64,000 nt of DNA from Micavibrio sp. GTDB taxonomy: Bacteria; Pseudomonadota; Alphaproteobacteria; Micavibrionales; Micavibrionaceae. The notes beneath the pieces are model-generated. The model was not told the origin of the DNA and searched no databases. It was given only the letters and a program-made list of their open reading frames with translations. The stretch is from contig DUBU01000013.1 in the NCBI GenBank assembly GCA_012960155.1, positions 25,816 through 89,815 on the forward strand, written 5' to 3'. Made by a program: the position numbers and the translations under genes. Positions 51,201-57,775 of this stretch are shown in pieces (the stretch's first letter is position 1; the number at the start of each line of letters is the position of its first letter).

Positions 51201-51315
51201 GTATTTGGCACCGCTTGGGTATTCCCTGATTGCGCCGCTGGTTAAGCCGCGTGCCCATGCAGGGCAGGAACTGGAAAAACAGCTGCGTGATGCTGAGCGA
51301 GGGGCAGAAACATGA
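48205..51315 (+). CDS. RND-family efflux pump (HAE1/AcrB-like)
   Basis: 1,036 residues, the usual length. The N-terminal helix (ILIAVVNLLIMLAGVAAF) is followed by the first large periplasmic loop. Helices 2-6 include the proton-relay Asp pair in GLIVDDAIVVLENI, and a second set of helices follows the second loop, ending MLIGLMTKNAILLVEFMDQI and PLILSEGPGAEARNAIG. The porter loops have ordinary HAE1 features. It exports hydrophobic compounds with proton counterflow; the substrate is not readable. The overlaps at both ends (1 base with the adaptor, 4 bases with the channel gene) mark a tight operon. Confidence 0.96.
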   Translation: MSFSGNNLTALGVSRPILIAVVNLLIMLAGVAAFLGVDVRELPNVDRPVVSVRANYAGASPETMDSEVTSIVEGAVARVSGVSSIESSSEEGNMRIRVEFNPGVDLNTAASDVREAVSRVQRQLPEDVDEVQVVKADDDARDIMQLSAYSNTLSKQVLAERIEKDVAPELLSVDGVADVRLDGDQARVLRVQIKPARLAAYRIAIPDIVSALQNTRFDVPAGSYKSDGQELIVRAYATVVEPEEIERLHITDDVRIGDVAEVYYAPEEAESYSLLNGRMVIGLGIVRQAGSNTIDISNEVRERVEKINNRARDFEIVVTSDDAEFITGALLEVIYTLCFAVLIVLIVIALFLGQLRATLIPAVTMPVSIIGTLAAIWVFGFSINLLTLLALVLATGLIVDDAIVVLENIQRLRSKGQEKMAAAVLGTRQVFFAVIATTITLVSVFLPIAFLPGQTGMLFREFGMVLAIAVCISSFVAVTLCPMMASRLPHLSHGNPTIVRVRDFLNGVGGRMGGFYFKTLKGLLAHKILALFVAITIAVCGAGGFLLLEQELMPREDRGEVRIFLTGPDGASLAYSDEQARKVEAVLQPYKEQGVITDIYSVIGRWDKNRAFITATLADWEGRNISQMDLADEINKVVADMPGAQVRVIQSSSLSFRGAGAGVELAILGNSYDDLAVTADKLSEALQDQIAEINDVRIQFDTSQPEMSFNIDREKANDLNVPLDRISQTLRVMVDEYDVIDLSVDDQSVPVMMGPADGTINDAGDLINIFVTNTDDELVPLSALLTVDEQGVAAELDRFAQRRAIMMDIGVDTGVPLGDIISRVRDVSDSVLPAGNNIEFLGEAATLQESNHEVAITFMIALLVVFLVLAAQFESLGSAVIVIFTVPFGLAAAIFALLLTGQSLNIYSQIGLVMLIGLMTKNAILLVEFMDQIRDEGKSVNEAIMEGVQVRLRPVMMTVLSTVLGSLPLILSEGPGAEARNAIGWVVFGGLGLSTIFTLYLAPLGYSLIAPLVKPRAHAGQELEKQLRDAERGAET

Positions 51316-52742
51316 GACGTTCTATACTGACTTTTGCTGCAGCATTATTGTTATCATCCTGTACCGTAGGGCCTGATTACCAAGCGCCTGATCTTAATGC
51401 GCCATCGAATTTCGTATCGCAGGATGTGTTGTCTTTGTTGAATGACGGTAAGCAGGATGCTGCGGTGAAAATCGACTGGTGGACAGGGTTTGAGGATGAG
51501 ATTCTGAATGCTCTTGTTGCCGCAGGGCTAGAGCATAACTTCGAAATTGCTGCGGCAGTTGCGCGCGTTAAAGAAGCGCAGGCACGTGTTGGTCTGGCAG
51601 ATGCCGGTGATGCTTTGTCTATTGATGCGGGGGCAGATGCCGATGTGTCTGAGCGTCAGGAGCTGAATGGCGATACTGAGCAAACGACGACCCGTAGTAT
51701 GTCAGGTAGTTTGGGTTTTGGGCTGCCGCTGGATATATTTGGCCAAACGCGCCGCGATGTCGAGGCGGCCAATGCTGCGCTTGAATCTGAAAATGCTGCG
51801 CTAAAAAGTGTAGTTCTTGATGTCAGTACGGACGTCGCCAGCGAGTATCTTACATTGCGCGGTAATCAACGTCAGCTTGAATTGCTGCGCGAGTCAGTGG
51901 CCTTGCAAGAGAAGACAATGTCGATTGTGAATAGCCGTTATAAGGCAGGTCTGGCACCTGAACTGGATTTACGCCGCGCCGAGACGTCCGTGGAGAATTT
52001 ACGTGCCAGTATTCCGCCCCTTGAAGAGGATTTGAAAAACTCTCGTAATAGGCTGGCGACTTTGACAGGTAAGTTCCCGGGTGAGTATGAACAAATGCTG
52101 AGTGCACAAAAGGCAAGCCCTGTATACAAAAGTGCGATACCTGAATTGATCCCGATGCAGGTATTGAAGATGCGCCCGGATGTGCGTCAGGCCGAGGCTG
52201 ATTTGAAAGAGGCTGTTGCCAATATCGGTGTGGCGGAGGCGGATTATTATCCAGCCCTGCGCCTGACGGGCAATATCAGTATCGGCACAACAATTGTCAG
52301 CAGTGTGTCGCCTACAGAGGTTCTGGTAGCCACTATCGGCGGTTTGATTGATCAGGTGCTTACTGATGGTGGTGCACGGGCAGCTAATCTGGATATTACC
52401 AAGGCACGGGCGGAAGCAGCGCTTGCCACCTATGAGCAGACTTTGCGAACAGCGTCGGAAGAGGTGGAGCGCTCTCTAGCCGCGATTGAATCATCACTCA
52501 AACGACAGACTTCGCTGGAAAAATCGGTGTCTTCCAGTCAGCGCAGTTTTGCGCAGGCCGAGACGCTGTATCAGCAAGGTTTGATCAGCTTCCTTGATGT
52601 CGTGGATGCGCAGCGCGTTCTAGCAAGTGCCGAGCAGAATTTAGCCAGTGAGCGCACAAATTACGCTACGCAAATTGCCGCGTTGTTCCGTGTGCTTGCT
52701 ATTGGAATTGATGATATTTCTTATGCGGATGCGGAGCAATGA
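51312..52742 (+). CDS. Outer-membrane efflux lipoprotein (NodT/OprM family)
   Basis: 476 residues with a lipobox (LLLSSC, Cys17) and the family opening TVGPDYQAPDL. It has two repeated OEP halves (VARVKEAQARVGLADAG and LKEAVANIGVAEADYYPALRLTGNIS) and the ending QGLISFLDVVDAQRVLASAEQNL. It forms the trimeric outer-membrane channel of the pump. The start overlaps the pump's stop codon by four bases (ATGA). The stop codon itself overlaps the start of an AT-rich gene that does not look like part of the pump. Confidence 0.95.
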   Translation: MRRSILTFAAALLLSSCTVGPDYQAPDLNAPSNFVSQDVLSLLNDGKQDAAVKIDWWTGFEDEILNALVAAGLEHNFEIAAAVARVKEAQARVGLADAGDALSIDAGADADVSERQELNGDTEQTTTRSMSGSLGFGLPLDIFGQTRRDVEAANAALESENAALKSVVLDVSTDVASEYLTLRGNQRQLELLRESVALQEKTMSIVNSRYKAGLAPELDLRRAETSVENLRASIPPLEEDLKNSRNRLATLTGKFPGEYEQMLSAQKASPVYKSAIPELIPMQVLKMRPDVRQAEADLKEAVANIGVAEADYYPALRLTGNISIGTTIVSSVSPTEVLVATIGGLIDQVLTDGGARAANLDITKARAEAALATYEQTLRTASEEVERSLAAIESSLKRQTSLEKSVSSSQRSFAQAETLYQQGLISFLDVVDAQRVLASAEQNLASERTNYATQIAALFRVLAIGIDDISYADAEQ

Positions 52743-53221
52743 GTGTCGAAAAAAATACAGATACTCTTAGAAGTATTGTTAAAATTACTCCATTAGGTGT
52801 AGCAGAGCATCAAATAATGACAGCTATCGATCTTTTAAGGTCTAAAAATTATATATGTTGCTATACGTTAGCGGCATGTGCTTATCAAATATGCGATGAT
52901 ATACATCGTAAGGTGCTAGATGGTACAAATGAAACTATGCATAATAAAATTAAATCTGCTGGTGATGAATTAGAAGACCAGACCTATACAGGTGAACAAC
53001 TAATTACATTTCACAGAAGGCATTTTAATAATTTGAAGCATTATGATGTAAACTTTCAACATACTCTATATGACGCGGAAACATGTCATTCGATGATTGC
53101 TTTAGCGATTTTTGAATTTGGTGGAGTGGCTGCGTCAGGTCAAACAGACGCTATGCAGAGCTTTCTAGCTGAAGAATGCGATAGGTCTTGTCCTTTATCG
53201 TACCTATACGATCGGACGTAG
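52739..53221 (+). CDS. AT-rich hypothetical protein, HEPN-like build
   Basis: 160 residues from an ATG that overlaps the channel gene's stop codon by four bases. The sequence (EHQIMTAIDLLRSKNYICCYTLAACAYQICDDI, then FHRRHFNNLKHYDVNF) resembles a family of uncharacterised proteins of helical HEPN-like type, in which a two-helix TLA-AAYQI core is followed by an F-KH motif; that match is from memory and is not certain. Base use is far richer in A and T than in the efflux operon, so it was probably acquired by transfer. It lies just outside the attachment repeat of the element at 53252. Confidence 0.6.
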   Translation: MSVEKNTDTLRSIVKITPLGVAEHQIMTAIDLLRSKNYICCYTLAACAYQICDDIHRKVLDGTNETMHNKIKSAGDELEDQTYTGEQLITFHRRHFNNLKHYDVNFQHTLYDAETCHSMIALAIFEFGGVAASGQTDAMQSFLAEECDRSCPLSYLYDRT

Positions 53222-53251
53222 TATTTAATTATTACTATGGGAAGAAATGGT

Positions 53252-53269
53252 GGCGCGGCTGGGATTGAA
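53252..53269. repeat. Distal attachment site (tRNA-Val 3'-end copy)
   Basis: A perfect 18-bp copy of the tRNA T-arm/acceptor part. The match continues outward as AAATGGTGG with one missing G, showing that this end was once the tRNA's own 3' end. Confidence 0.85.
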
Positions 53270-53322
53270 TTTTATAGCTAAGTAACTGTTATAATTATAT
53301 TCATATTCTACAGTAGAGATTG

Positions 53323-53342
53323 ATGCCCCTAATTTTGCCCCT
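53323..53342. repeat. Left integrase arm-type repeats
   Basis: ATGCCCCT and TTGCCCCT are 12 bases apart, 54-72 bases inside the distal attachment site. Three like copies lie inside the other end at 59006-59046. Confidence 0.5.
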
Positions 53343-53439
53343 ACGTTTAGGCGGTGACTGCGAGTTTTCTTTTTATAAAAAGTACGATGTTCTTGTTTTG
53401 TTCTTTACTTGGTTCTGCGGTTGTGGAATCCATAAAGGT

Positions 53440-53745
53440 ATGAGTTGGCAATCGATATATCAAAACATGGCTTTTACGCCATATAAAACAGAAATGGCGG
53501 CATATCACGAATTGCGGGATAGCGTTAAGACCATATATTACTTCATTCAGGGGCAAGCCAAGGTTTATGAGTTGCGGGATGCGCTAAGGCATATCGACTA
53601 TGTTTCCTGTTCGCAGTTAATAAGGCGGGAAACTAAGAGAATCCGAGACTGTATGTATTGGGAAGATGAAAGTGCAAGGGATGAAGTTTGCAAAGAGGCG
53701 CTAGGTGCGATAGTAAGAAATTTAGAAAAGCATGGCTCAAGATAA
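53440..53745 (+). CDS. Hypothetical cargo protein, 101 aa
   Basis: A charged, helical protein (SWQSIYQNMAFTPYKTEMAAYHELRDSVKTIY, then ALRHIDYVSCSQLIRRETKRIRDCMYW) with no signal or membrane segment. The frame is open from 53320, but the upstream part would run through the arm-type repeats and encodes a hydrophobic stretch unlike the rest, so I prefer the ATG at 53440, where AAAGG is close by. It leads a plus-strand set of three genes. No family recognised. Confidence 0.5.
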   Translation: MSWQSIYQNMAFTPYKTEMAAYHELRDSVKTIYYFIQGQAKVYELRDALRHIDYVSCSQLIRRETKRIRDCMYWEDESARDEVCKEALGAIVRNLEKHGSR

Positions 53746-53763
53746 CTTGCTAGAGAGGTTTGT

Positions 53764-53946
53764 TTGGAATTTATTGTCGCATTATTAAAATTTGGTTTGT
53801 TTGTTGCAGTTATATCAATTGCTTACATGGTAGGGGTGGACTATGGGGCGGCAGTAGGCTGGGCAACGTTTTTTGTACTGGGATCATTAATTGATATAAA
53901 TAGTAAGCTAATGGACATTGTAGAGGCATTGAAAAAGAATGGTTAA
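53764..53946 (+). CDS. Small membrane cargo protein, 60 aa
   Basis: Starts at a TTG with GAGAGG six bases upstream. Residues 5-25 and about 28-47 are hydrophobic and would form two helices (LLKFGLFVAVISIAYMVGV and GAAVGWATFFVLGSLIDI), followed by a short charged end. It overlaps the next gene by eight bases, so the two are coupled. Function unknown; tiny two-helix proteins are common in phage-like islands. Confidence 0.6.
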   Translation: MEFIVALLKFGLFVAVISIAYMVGVDYGAAVGWATFFVLGSLIDINSKLMDIVEALKKNG

Positions 53947-54682
53947 AGGGCTTGCATCGTTTGCTAATGCAAAGTTAGGTGGTTGGCATAGAGTATGGAT
54001 AGCGTTATCCGTACTTTATTTAATTGTAGTCTTTGTTTTGGCTATAGCGGATTTTCCTAATAGCGTCCATCCTGAAAGAGTTAAAGAAAGTATGCCGCCT
54101 GAACAAGCTGCGGCGGTAACAGATTATTGGTATTTTAGAGACCCTTCTGATTATAGCTTAGGGGTAAGTGATTATGTTTTTAAATTAGATAATGGCTATA
54201 ATATTCAAATTACAGCACGTTCACTAGAAAATAAGCTGAAAAACAAAAAGAATGAGAATCTTAGAGAACATGAGATTCTAGTTTTTGGTGATAAAAGACT
54301 GACCATTTTAGTTCCCGAAGATGCCACAGATACTAGTATCTTGAACACCCTTGGTTTACTTGAAACAGTTGGTGAAATAAACTTTGATAAGGATGAATTT
54401 GACGTCACTACATTTATTTTGCCTGAGGAAGAGGCAGAGCGTTTAACTAATGAAGAGCGATTTCGTCTTATTAAGGCTAACGTTCGTGCGCGTCAAATGC
54501 TTGCTGCTTATGATGATTTAAAGTTAATTGGTAAAGCCTATCTAAATGCAGAAAAAAAGGCGCTGTTTAAATACCGTTTAGAGCATTTAGGGGTGTGCTT
54601 TTTGTTCTGGTTTTTTCCAGTTATGTTTGTTTACTCTATGGGCTGGACGCTTCTATGGATATATCGCGGGTTTAAAAGTTGA
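53939..54682 (+). CDS. Membrane cargo protein with N- and C-terminal helices, 247 aa
   Basis: A helix at about 18-38 (WIALSVLYLIVVFVLAIADF) and another at about 219-240 (VCFLFWFFPVMFVYSMGWTLL) bracket about 180 mostly soluble residues with a charged KNKKNENLREHE stretch. It overlaps the 60-aa membrane gene by eight bases. I recognise no family. As the largest cargo gene facing the integrase-side genes, it is a candidate for the element's phenotype, but no function can be claimed. Confidence 0.7.
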   Translation: MVKGLASFANAKLGGWHRVWIALSVLYLIVVFVLAIADFPNSVHPERVKESMPPEQAAAVTDYWYFRDPSDYSLGVSDYVFKLDNGYNIQITARSLENKLKNKKNENLREHEILVFGDKRLTILVPEDATDTSILNTLGLLETVGEINFDKDEFDVTTFILPEEEAERLTNEERFRLIKANVRARQMLAAYDDLKLIGKAYLNAEKKALFKYRLEHLGVCFLFWFFPVMFVYSMGWTLLWIYRGFKS

Positions 54683-54751
54683 TTTAATTCAAAATTCTTA
54701 TGTTCTTTCAGTGTATTAAATAACTAACTTCTTTTTATAGTGTCAAAAAAT

Positions 54752-55336
54752 TCAGGTGGTCAGGCTCTTGCTTATGCCCCAGCGTTTGCCGCGTATTTTT
54801 CCCTGATAATGTGCGTTTATGTTCGGTAGGTCGGCGCTAGGGTCTATTCCTTTGCAGATATAGGTTAGTACGCCGTTAAGAGGTGATAATGGCGATAGTT
54901 TGCCAAAGGGCGGGTATTTAATCGTTTTAAATACTACGCGCTCTTTATTCCATTCAAAAGGTAGCCATTGCTTTAACGCCCTTTTGTAGTCTCTTTGGTA
55001 GTGCGCTGGGATGTGCAACAATAAATGGACGTGGATGCCTTTGGTTTGTCCGTTCTCGATGGTGTAGATGTAGGCAACGGGCAGGCCGCGATATTGTAGC
55101 CATTTTCTTGTTCGTTCCAGTATTCTGGTTACGAATTGCTGCGGTCTTTTATGGTCTGCGTGGTCGTCATAATGAATGGTGAAAAACCTGTTTAACGGCA
55201 TTCCTTCATAATAGGCTTTCTCTGCTGCTGCTATCAGGTTGTTAACCTGCTTTTCGGTAAGGTAATTATGATAATGGCGATAGTATTTTTTGCCTATACT
55301 ATATAAGTGCGTGTTTGTCTCTGTGGTCTGTAACAT
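54752..55336 (-). CDS. Putative HUH-type rolling-circle replication protein
   Basis: 194 residues with the three marks of HUH single-strand endonucleases in order: motif 1-like FFTIHY at 51-56, the metal-binding His-hydrophobic-His at 102-104 (GIHVHLLLHIP), and a catalytic Tyr159-x-x-Lys162 (TYICKGI). The C-terminus (GKRWGISKSL) recalls phage-type rolling-circle initiators of the Gp2 group; that likeness is from memory. Such proteins nick one strand and stay bound to the 5' end, starting replication of small circles. Here it would copy the excised element. It could also be a remnant of a filamentous-phage-like ancestor. It is the last of the minus-strand genes that begin with the integrase. 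Confidence 0.72.
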   Translation of the reverse strand: MLQTTETNTHLYSIGKKYYRHYHNYLTEKQVNNLIAAAEKAYYEGMPLNRFFTIHYDDHADHKRPQQFVTRILERTRKWLQYRGLPVAYIYTIENGQTKGIHVHLLLHIPAHYQRDYKRALKQWLPFEWNKERVVFKTIKYPPFGKLSPLSPLNGVLTYICKGIDPSADLPNINAHYQGKIRGKRWGISKSLTT

Positions 55337-55417
55337 TGGCTTTCTCTAGGGTTTTGCTGCAATTTGACTGTTCAGTTTTTTCCGTTGAAAGTGCGGGCAT
55401 TTGTCGGTGATTGTCGG

Positions 55418-55582
55418 CTAATGTCGGTCTATCCATTCTTTTAGGGTGTGCGTTGAATATAGGATTTTGCCGTTTACTTTTTGATAGGGCGGGCTTAATT
55501 TTTGCGCTCTCCATCGTTCCAGTGTTCTAACTGAAATGCGAAGGTATGCGGCTGCTTCTTTTGCGGTTATATATTCTGTCAT
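55418..55582 (-). CDS. Small HTH excisionase-like protein, 54 aa
   Basis: From the ATG at 55582 the product opens MTEYITAKEAAAYLRISVRTLERW, a MerR-like winged helix-turn-helix of the excisionase type, with KVNGKILYSTHTLKEWI completing it. A longer TTG start exists but adds unrelated residues. A hairpin of CGGGGC/GCCCCG lies just upstream (55594-55610) and may end the preceding gene. In similar elements such proteins regulate excision or the Rep gene directly downstream. Confidence 0.82.
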   Translation of the reverse strand: MTEYITAKEAAAYLRISVRTLERWRAQKLSPPYQKVNGKILYSTHTLKEWIDRH

Positions 55583-55619
55583 GGTTAAAGGGACGGGGCA
55601 TTGCGCCCCGCCGTCTAAT

Positions 55620-55916
55620 TTATTTGGCTTCCAGAATTTCAACGGGTGTTATCAGGACGTATCGCCCGTGCCAGCCGTCTTCGCGTTCCTCGCGATGGGT
55701 AATAATATCCAGCCCGTATTTGTGGCGTAGGATATGAATATACGCCCCTAGCCTTAATGCCCAAGTGTTTGATTGCTCTAAGGCTGTTGTGCCTTTGCTT
55801 CTACTTTTCACAAGCGCGTATAAGGTGGTGGCAGGCTTACCTTTAATGATGAAGGTGCGGGCTTTGCCGTCTAGCCATGCTGTGAAGCTAACTGTTTTAA
55901 TTCGTTTGTTTGACAT
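55620..55916 (-). CDS. Winged-helix-like phage/island protein, 98 aa
   Basis: From the ATG at 55916, with AGAGG upstream, the product carries VSFTAWLDGKARTFIIKGKPATTLYALV and then a helical segment with LRLGAYIHILRHKYGLDIITHREEREDGWHGRYVL. This reads like the winged-helix domain found in alphaproteobacterial prophage proteins; the link is from memory. It starts just after the stop codon of the Cys-rich gene, so the two are coupled. Role unknown; DNA binding is likely. Confidence 0.65.
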   Translation of the reverse strand: MSNKRIKTVSFTAWLDGKARTFIIKGKPATTLYALVKSRSKGTTALEQSNTWALRLGAYIHILRHKYGLDIITHREEREDGWHGRYVLITPVEILEAK

Positions 55917-55918
55917 GA

Positions 55919-56230
55919 TTATACCTCTGCTGTGTTTTTGTATTTTGTGGATTGGAACGGGTTTTTGCCCATACGGTAAGGCCATAAAGGGCAGGTGGTG
56001 CTTACGCATTTCCTGACCTCGCTAATCTCAAAACCGCAACATTCTATGCACTTTTTGCGCATGATTTTGACTAGTGGGGTGTTTGTATGCCCAGCGTCTT
56101 TGATTTCAGAAATCGTGACATTATCTGGGTGTTTTCCGACTAAATGCCCGTATTGCTTTTCCAGTAATGCGGTGTCGGTTTGTTCTGTATTTTTGGAATT
56201 GATACAGGGGTAGTGTTGGGATATGCTCAT
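55919..56230 (-). CDS. Cys-rich phage/island protein, 103 aa
   Basis: 103 residues with a compact Cys set in KKCIECCGFEISEVRKCVSTTCPLWPYRMGKNPF: five cysteines in 20 residues, which should bind a metal. The CPLWPYRMGKNPF ending is a pattern I associate with alphaproteobacterial prophage proteins. The ribosome site AAGGAAT is good. It precedes the winged-helix-like gene. Function unknown; a zinc-binding regulator is the natural guess. Confidence 0.7.
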   Translation of the reverse strand: MSISQHYPCINSKNTEQTDTALLEKQYGHLVGKHPDNVTISEIKDAGHTNTPLVKIMRKKCIECCGFEISEVRKCVSTTCPLWPYRMGKNPFQSTKYKNTAEV

Positions 56231-56309
56231 AAAACATTCCTTTCTATTCAGTCTTAATTGTTAGGGGTGTTTGCCCTTATGCTCCCCAGCGTTGAGGGCT
56301 TTTTTCTGC

Positions 56310-56489
56310 CTAAGGATTGGCTGTTGGGTAATCGTCCAAGTTTGTTACGAAGTCTTGAATTGCTTCATCACTGATAAAGGTTCTTCGGCCTATTTTTTTA
56401 GCCTTGAGCTTACCTGTGCCAATGAGTTCGTAAATCTTGGTAGTGCCAAGACCGATTTTCTGTTTTGTTTGCGATATGGTGTTAAGCAT
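56310..56489 (-). CDS. AlpA-like HTH protein, 59 aa
   Basis: A short frame whose product, MLNTISQTKQKIGLGTTKIY with ELIGTGKLKAKKIGRRTFIS after it, is a helix-turn-helix of the AlpA/excisionase class: the GLGTTKIYELI recognition helix pair, the KAKKIGRRTFI wing, and a DDYPTANP tail. AlpA proteins switch on integrase or excision in P4-like elements. It stands between the integrase-side gene at 56597 and the Cys-rich gene. Confidence 0.8.
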   Translation of the reverse strand: MLNTISQTKQKIGLGTTKIYELIGTGKLKAKKIGRRTFISDEAIQDFVTNLDDYPTANP

Positions 56490-56596
56490 AGCTTTCTCTC
56501 TCCTTCTAATGAATACGTGAACATTCGCTATAAGAAGAGACTAGTAGCTTTGTGATATAATTTCGTGGGAAAAATTAGGTGGCAAGAATTCCCCAT

Positions 56597-57775
56597 TTAA
56601 TCGGATGCTTTTATATCTGGCATGAAGCCTTTTGTCCAAGAGATGCTTACTTTTTCAGGTGTTGTGTGTGCAATGCGCATTAGTTTCTTTATTTTATCTA
56701 GCGGGAATGAGTAAATAATACTGAGTTGGCTATTAATAGTACTTTCAAATGATAGAGTGCTAGGCTCAATCAGGGCTTCTGGTGCATTAAGTGATACATA
56801 GTCTTTGTACTGTTTGCTGTTTTCAGTGTCAGAGTCAGTTAGTGCGAGGTATATACGGCTTTGTTCGTTGTATTCAAATTCTGGATGGTTGTGCAAATAG
56901 TCACTTACAATTTTGGCGCTTTTTAAAGCCTTCTTCTTTGGGTCATTTTCTTTTGATAGTGATTTTTCCCAACTTACTAACTGGTCGATTGATACAGATA
57001 ATTCGTTGCCTACCTTTTCTCTTGCTTCGTTTAAATTTTTAGATTCTTTTCCTCTTTCCCACCATACATGTATTACCGAAAGCCATCTTAGATAGTCTAG
57101 GGTGTGTTTGTTGCCTTTGAAGTTTTTCTTGTCGGGCTTTAGCAGAGTGTGTACTTCGCCTACATTTAGGGCATGTAAGGCATAAGAAAGAGCGGAATAA
57201 AAGTTCCCGTTGTCTAAGCCAGATCCTGCCTTAATCATTAATATTTCTGTTAGATATTCACGAACAATGTGAATGGGTGCGTTGTAGGCATTATTATGGT
57301 AGTAACCCATACGGCTAGGAATGAATCTGGTTAGTGTTGAGGCATTGTCTTCTGTTGCGTCTGGTTCATCATGATTATAAATATATTCAGCCTCAAAAAA
57401 CTGATGTTTCCAATCGTCACGATTAAAATCGTCAGGTTTGTTTTGGAGATGGTATTCGCAAAGAGATCCGTATAAGTGTGAGTATGCCCAAGATAGTAAG
57501 CTATGTTCTATGGAGTTGAAGCGCTTAACCATCATCAATGCGGAAAATGTTTTGCCATGGTATGTGCCGTGTTTATATTCGTGTTCATTGATTTGTATAG
57601 TTTCGTCTATAAGTTCGTCTACTAGACGGTGTGCATGTCGTCTACTATCTTCTATTCTAGATAGCTCGATTGCTAATGCTTCTTCGTTAGAAAGTTCTTT
57701 ATAAACTTCTTCTTGGGTTTTATCACCTTCTAGCTTTTTGGCTTCTTTTATGAGGCTATCAATCATGTCTCTCAT
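56597..57775 (-). CDS. Hypothetical protein coupled to the integrase, 392 aa
   Basis: The start codon overlaps the integrase stop codon (ATGA), so the two genes are translated together. The product is soluble and mostly helical: a charged N-terminus (SLIKEAKKLEGDKTQEEVYKEL), a central part with His-rich HEYKHGTYHGKTFS, and no signal, membrane segment or known motif. Base use is AT-rich. I recognise no family. In P4-like islands the gene next to the integrase is often regulatory or carries a defence or fitness function; neither can be shown here. Confidence 0.75.
   Translation of the reverse strand: MRDMIDSLIKEAKKLEGDKTQEEVYKELSNEEALAIELSRIEDSRRHAHRLVDELIDETIQINEHEYKHGTYHGKTFSALMMVKRFNSIEHSLLSWAYSHLYGSLCEYHLQNKPDDFNRDDWKHQFFEAEYIYNHDEPDATEDNASTLTRFIPSRMGYYHNNAYNAPIHIVREYLTEILMIKAGSGLDNGNFYSALSYALHALNVGEVHTLLKPDKKNFKGNKHTLDYLRWLSVIHVWWERGKESKNLNEAREKVGNELSVSIDQLVSWEKSLSKENDPKKKALKSAKIVSDYLHNHPEFEYNEQSRIYLALTDSDTENSKQYKDYVSLNAPEALIEPSTLSFESTINSQLSIIYSFPLDKIKKLMRIAHTTPEKVSISWTKGFMPDIKASD

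Noticed and set aside
55299-55514. A 71-codon minus-strand frame between the Rep and HTH genes
   Set aside because: It overlaps both neighbours in another frame and has low-complexity, hydrophilic content with no ribosome site or family signs.
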